Shown here piece after piece: positions 6,270-9,616 of a DNA stretch of 9,616 nt; position 1 is the first letter of the stretch, and each line of letters starts with the position of its first letter. The DNA comes from Syntrophaceae bacterium. Lineage in GTDB: Bacteria > Desulfobacterota > Desulfomonilia > Desulfomonilales > Desulfomonilaceae. A program made the translations under genes and the position numbers. The DNA lies in NCBI GenBank assembly GCA_014874425.1, contig JACWAG010000280.1, positions 1 through 9,616 on the forward strand, read 5' to 3'. Below the pieces are notes generated by a model. The model was not told the DNA's origin. It did not search any database and saw nothing but the letters and a program-made list of their open reading frames with translations.

Positions 6270-7677
6270 TTCGCTTAAAAGCTTCTACAATTAACCCCGG
6301 AATAATTTGCGCCTGATTATCCAGAAGTGTCCTCGGGTCAATCAAGACACTGCCTTCCTTTACAATTGTGATGACTGGGGGATCCCCTTTACGCAGGGAG
6401 TTTTCCAATCGGGCCGCTGAAAAAACTGTCGGCCTTATCGAAACACGAGGCCCAACCAAGTCGCTCATAGGAAGAGCGCCTCCTCCAACCCTACCGATTC
6501 CCTGTTCCACAGAAATTTGGGCCTGACCTCTTAGCTCAGATTCTAATACTTGAGCTATTTCTTGCGCGTCAATCATCAATTCATCCGATGACTTGCCGAT
6601 CATGGCCAGAGTCGGTATAGAGCCCGTAGGTCCCGCCTGGCTGATATATTCCTGAAGAGTAGCCTCCAGCCCCGCCAGCGTCAATTTGTCCATCCTCAGC
6701 GCCCTAGCAAGAGGATTGGCGCCCATTAGGCTTATATAGTCCTTTTCCCCAACCAATATCCCAGCCTGAGGACCTCCAAGCAGCTTGTCACCACTAAAAC
6801 TCACAATGTCAATACCCTTTGCGATGACTTCCTGAACAGTGACTTCGTCGGGCAATCCAAATGGCGAGAGATCTACAAGGCACCCACTTCCAAGATCCAT
6901 CATCGTCGGCAAATTATACTCCCGTCCGATCTTAACCAATTCATCAAGGGATATCTCACGTGTGAACCCGATTATCCGGTAATTGCTTGTATGCACTTTA
7001 AGAATAAGGGCTGTGTTTTCATTAATTGCTTGTACGTAGTCTCGTGGATGCGTCCTGTTAGTCGCCCCAACCTCTCTGAGGATTGCGCCGGACTGGGCCA
7101 TTACTTCGGGAATCCGAAACGAACCCCCTATTTCAATCAGCTCGCCCCTTGATACTATTACCTCTTTTCCTTTAGCTAACGTCCCAAGCGCTAGCAGCAC
7201 AGCCGCTGCATTGTTGTTAACAGCAAGGACAGCTTGAGCGCCAGTCAATTCTTCTATCAGCGAGTTCAAGTGAGAGTTTCGCTGACCGCGACTTCCTTTC
7301 TCTAAGTCATATTCAAGATTTGAATATGATGTCGCTACTTCGAGAATCCGCTCTGCGACCTTGCGTGATAAAGGCGACCGGCCAAGATTTGTATGAACAA
7401 CAACACCTGTGGCGTTAACAAGGGTGAGAAGATTTGGCCGAAGCCGTCTTTCAGCGACAACACATATCCTGTCAACTACTGAATCAAAGTTGAGATTTTC
7501 CTGGGTTAATTGGTTCTTTCTAATTGAATTACGCAAATCGTTGAGAGTGGATGTGACGATATGTTTTACGAACGTCGAAGAATACACGCTTAAAAGACGT
7601 TGAATCTTAGGATGGAACAGTATTTTGTCGACAGAGGGGATCAGACTGAATAAGGCTTCCGGATTACTACCTGCCAC
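6259..7677 (-). CDS. selA: L-seryl-tRNA(Sec) selenium transferase
   Basis: SelA is the PLP enzyme that turns seryl-tRNA(Sec) into selenocysteinyl-tRNA(Sec) using selenophosphate, so the organism is expected to make selenoproteins. All 472 residues are present, close to E. coli SelA (463). The N-terminal tRNA-binding region includes LIPSVDKIL (12-20). The core runs LVNATGVVVHTNLGRSPLS (86-104), EYDLEKGSRGQR (122-133), AVNNNAAAVLLAL (152-164), SRGELIEIGGSFRIPEVM (176-193) and MDLGSGCLVDL (260-270). The PLP lysine is Lys298 in SFSGDKLLGGPQAG. The start is GTG at 7677, placed because the family motif begins just after it; AAGAG lies about 7 nt upstream. It follows the unknown gene 7689-8297 by only 11 nt and is probably in its operon. 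selB, selC and selD are not in the window, and the downstream neighbour is convergent, so selB cannot directly follow. Confidence 0.97.
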   Translation of the reverse strand: MAGSNPEALFSLIPSVDKILFHPKIQRLLSVYSSTFVKHIVTSTLNDLRNSIRKNQLTQENLNFDSVVDRICVVAERRLRPNLLTLVNATGVVVHTNLGRSPLSRKVAERILEVATSYSNLEYDLEKGSRGQRNSHLNSLIEELTGAQAVLAVNNNAAAVLLALGTLAKGKEVIVSRGELIEIGGSFRIPEVMAQSGAILREVGATNRTHPRDYVQAINENTALILKVHTSNYRIIGFTREISLDELVKIGREYNLPTMMDLGSGCLVDLSPFGLPDEVTVQEVIAKGIDIVSFSGDKLLGGPQAGILVGEKDYISLMGANPLARALRMDKLTLAGLEATLQEYISQAGPTGSIPTLAMIGKSSDELMIDAQEIAQVLESELRGQAQISVEQGIGRVGGGALPMSDLVGPRVSIRPTVFSAARLENSLRKGDPPVITIVKEGSVLIDPRTLLDNQAQIIPGLIVEAFKRIKN

Positions 7678-7688
7678 GACCTTGCTCT

Positions 7689-8297
7689 TTAGGGGGATTT
7701 CACTATCTTGATCGACTTGATGACATCTTCAAACATAGGGGAGTAGGTCTTAAAGTCTTTTCCAGGAGCAGAAAACTCCAGGTTGATTTCGTGTTTGTCG
7801 GTAAAAATCTTTAGGCCCCAAGACATCAACCGGTTCATATCGGATGGGACCTTTTCTTTTACAAGAATTCCTTTCGCATTCGGAATCCGGAGTGTCTTCA
7901 CTTTCTCCATGGTCTTGTCACCGTTCGCCACTCTCTTAAAGGTGTTGATCATGGCGGTTCGGGAACCAATGAGTCGAGCGCCTACCACGACATATATTTC
8001 ACACGAATCCTTAGTCCATTTAAATATGTGAGGCTCATCGACACCTTCGGACTTGAAATCGTCAGGAACTTTGATTTCCATAACCCCATCGACTTGACGA
8101 ACAGTCGAGGAGCGTATTTGAGAAGGCTGACAGTATGAAATCTGACAAATCAATATTAAAGGAGCGGAAATGGCCAATAACAACAGACTCTTACGTTTAA
8201 AAACATAAAGAGATTTGTTGGCAAGAAAATCAAGCGCTCTTATAATAGGCATAAATGGTCGCAAATCAATATAACTCGTTGTAATATAATGGGTCAT
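7689..8297 (-). CDS. Unknown membrane-anchored or secreted protein upstream of selA
   Basis: I do not recognise this 202-residue protein. It has a basic stretch KRK (34-36), then a hydrophobic segment at about 37-55 that would serve as an uncleaved anchor or a long signal peptide; Cys51 and Cys56 lie at its end but not in a proper lipobox. The remaining 145 residues are soluble and mixed alpha/beta in character: a strand-like MEIKVPDDF (73-81), IYVVVGARLIG (101-111), KGILVKEKVP (142-151) and a closing FEDVIKSIKIV (189-199). That last pattern recalls PsbP- or DcrB-like domains, but this is only a resemblance. The ATG at 8297 has no Shine-Dalgarno; an in-frame ATG at 8252 (residue 16) would give a shorter, more signal-like N-terminus. 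The 11-nt gap to selA implies co-transcription. It is divergent from mtaB across 83 bp. Confidence 0.78.
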   Translation of the reverse strand: MTHYITTSYIDLRPFMPIIRALDFLANKSLYVFKRKSLLLLAISAPLILICQISYCQPSQIRSSTVRQVDGVMEIKVPDDFKSEGVDEPHIFKWTKDSCEIYVVVGARLIGSRTAMINTFKRVANGDKTMEKVKTLRIPNAKGILVKEKVPSDMNRLMSWGLKIFTDKHEINLEFSAPGKDFKTYSPMFEDVIKSIKIVKSP

Positions 8298-8380
8298 AGA
8301 GATCGTTGACTGCTGACAACCCTTGCTTCAATTCGGGCTGTCTACAGCAATTCTAAGATTAGTAGCATGGATACGCACAT

Positions 8381-9616
8381 ATGTCAAAAATCATGACAAC
8401 GAATAAGGGGTTAACTCGTCGCAATGCCCATTTGTATGTTTTGGGATGCAAGGTTAATCAGGCGGAGGTTGATAGTGTTTCGACCTTTTTGGAACAATGT
8501 GGTTTTGAAATAGATCACGATTGCGAGTCTCCGGATCTTGTCTTTATAAATACTTGCTGCGTAACGGATTCCGCAGCCGGAAAATCTCGCCGCCTGATAA
8601 AAAGACTCTCGGAAAAATATGCTGAGTCCAAAATGGTTGTTTCCGGTTGCCTTGCCGAGATTGATCCAGCGATGATCACGAAGGTCTCGGCAAACGCTCT
8701 GGTACTTGGCACTCACGCGAAGGACCATTTTCCGGAAATTCTTTCTCGAGAGATATACGATGTCTCATCAGTCAATTCTAACCCAGCGTCATCCTGTTCT
8801 CAGTTTTCCAGCGCCTGGCGGACGACACGATCATCAAGGAGTAGAGCGTTCCTAAAAGTCCAAGATGGATGCTCCCATAGGTGTTCATACTGTGTAGTTC
8901 CGATTGCTCGAGGTCCATCCAGAAGTATGAGGCTAAATGAAGCTGTTAGAAGCGCCCAAATTCTAAATGAGGGAGGGTATTCCGAGATTGCCGTTACCGG
9001 AATTCACCTCGGGGCATATGGACGTGATCTGTCGCCCAGAATCAAACTCGAAGACCTGGTTGCACGTCTGTTGTCAGATGTCCCCAGTTGCAGGTTCAGG
9101 CTAAGTTCCATTGAACCGCAGGATTTTTCGGAGGAGCTGCTTTCCTTGATTTCGCATACTCCAAGAATTTGCAGACATTTTCATATTCCAACGCAAAGCG
9201 GTGACGACAAAATCCTCAAAGACATGTTTAGACCGTATAAAACTGACCTGGTTCTGAGATTAACTGCGAAAATATTTGAATCGGTCCCGGACGCTTGCGT
9301 CGGTATGGATATAATGGTTGGTTTTCCTGGGGAGACAGACGAATCCTTCGAGAAAACGGAGGAATTCATCAAGAAATCAGGCTGCAATTATCTGCACGTG
9401 TTTCCGTTTTCGCCTAGAAAAGGAACGGTGGCACAGGGATTGCCCAATCGGGTCCCTAAACAGATAGCTCGCTCAAGAGTTAGAATCCTTCGTAATTTAT
9501 CGACCGAGTTACGGTCAACTTTCTTTAGCAAATTTGTAGACCGGAATCTCGAGGCCTTAATTGAATCGATCGAGACAAATCCTGGTGGACGGGGCAAAGG
9601 ACTAACGGATAATTAC
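8381..9616 (+). CDS. mtaB: tRNA t6A37 methylthiotransferase MtaB, 3' end cut by window edge
   Basis: MtaB is a radical SAM enzyme that adds a methylthio group to t6A37, giving ms2t6A37 in ANN-decoding tRNAs. I translated 412 codons from 8381, open to the right edge. The N-terminal UPF0004 domain has LGCKVNQAE with Cys23, NTCCVT with Cys59 and SGCLAE with Cys90, the ligands of the auxiliary cluster. The radical SAM CxxxCxxC is Cys164, Cys168 and Cys171 in QDGCSHRCSYC. VTGIHLGAYGRDL separates MtaB from MiaB and RimO. RLSSIEPQDF, HIPTQSGDD and GMDIMVGFPGET follow in the usual order. About 450 residues is usual, so part of the C-terminal TRAM domain is missing. ATG 8381 and ATG 8393 are both possible starts; neither has a strong Shine-Dalgarno. 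It acts downstream of the product of tsaC in the same window. Confidence 0.93.
   Translation, partial: MSKIMTTNKGLTRRNAHLYVLGCKVNQAEVDSVSTFLEQCGFEIDHDCESPDLVFINTCCVTDSAAGKSRRLIKRLSEKYAESKMVVSGCLAEIDPAMITKVSANALVLGTHAKDHFPEILSREIYDVSSVNSNPASSCSQFSSAWRTTRSSRSRAFLKVQDGCSHRCSYCVVPIARGPSRSMRLNEAVRSAQILNEGGYSEIAVTGIHLGAYGRDLSPRIKLEDLVARLLSDVPSCRFRLSSIEPQDFSEELLSLISHTPRICRHFHIPTQSGDDKILKDMFRPYKTDLVLRLTAKIFESVPDACVGMDIMVGFPGETDESFEKTEEFIKKSGCNYLHVFPFSPRKGTVAQGLPNRVPKQIARSRVRILRNLSTELRSTFFSKFVDRNLEALIESIETNPGGRGKGLTDNY

Noticed and set aside
8285..8290. TATAAT on the plus strand ahead of mtaB as a -10 box
   Set aside because: No acceptable -35 lies 16-18 nt upstream, and the site is inside the start of the divergent gene.
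8305..8320. Imperfect dyad GTTGAC...GACAAC between the divergent starts
   Set aside because: Only the outer four bases pair cleanly and the centre has mismatches; too weak to call an operator.
8411..9597. Minus-strand frames at 8411-8728, 8515-8712, 9181-9387 and 9388-9597
   Set aside because: All are antisense shadows of the long open mtaB frame.

Overview
The window is an ordinary-looking chromosomal segment from an anaerobic bacterium, most plausibly a member of the Desulfobacterota (former Deltaproteobacteria, Syntrophia or Desulfomonile-like). That placement is inference. It rests on the gene content (selenocysteine machinery, HemW, a CSHC glutaredoxin-like protein), frequent TTG/GTG starts, and a tRNA-Gln with G73 and a weak U1-A72 pair. 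No phage, IS element, CRISPR array or plasmid backbone is visible.

Layout. 1-1154 (-) is a nearly complete hemW that runs off the left edge. 1304-1377 (-) is a tRNA-Gln(CUG) with its own sigma70-type promoter, placed just behind the stop of 1428-2075 (-), a short TsaC/Sua5-family threonylcarbamoyl-AMP synthase. A 226-bp non-coding stretch (2076-2301) holds three consecutive inverted repeats and a perfect DnaA-box sequence. 2302-2556 (-) is a small glutaredoxin-like protein. Divergently from it runs a four-gene plus-strand series: gmd (2642-3724) and fcl (3724-4668), which convert GDP-mannose to GDP-L-fucose, then fetA (4708-5403) and fetB (5469-6269), an ABC pair of the FetAB/UPF0014 iron-export family. 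fetB ends tail-to-tail, overlapping by 11 bp, with selA (6259-7677, -). selA sits 11 nt behind an unrecognised membrane-anchored or secreted protein (7689-8297, -). Divergent from that, 8381-9616 (+) is mtaB, cut by the right edge.

How the genes relate. Two genes belong to one tRNA-modification route: TsaC makes the activated threonylcarbamate for t6A37, and MtaB converts t6A37 to ms2t6A37. SelA charges tRNA(Sec) with selenium. Together with the tRNA gene this gives the window a mild tRNA-maturation theme, but the genes are in separate transcription units. GDP-fucose synthesis feeds surface glycans, yet no glycosyltransferase is present. FetAB probably handles iron export or oxidative stress.

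Nothing here amounts to a clearly new system. The best leads are the DnaA-box-like cluster with its stacked inverted repeats around 1.9-2.6 kb, the unknown protein coupled to selA, and the atypical ABC signature of FetA. No gene-free stretch exceeds 300 bases.
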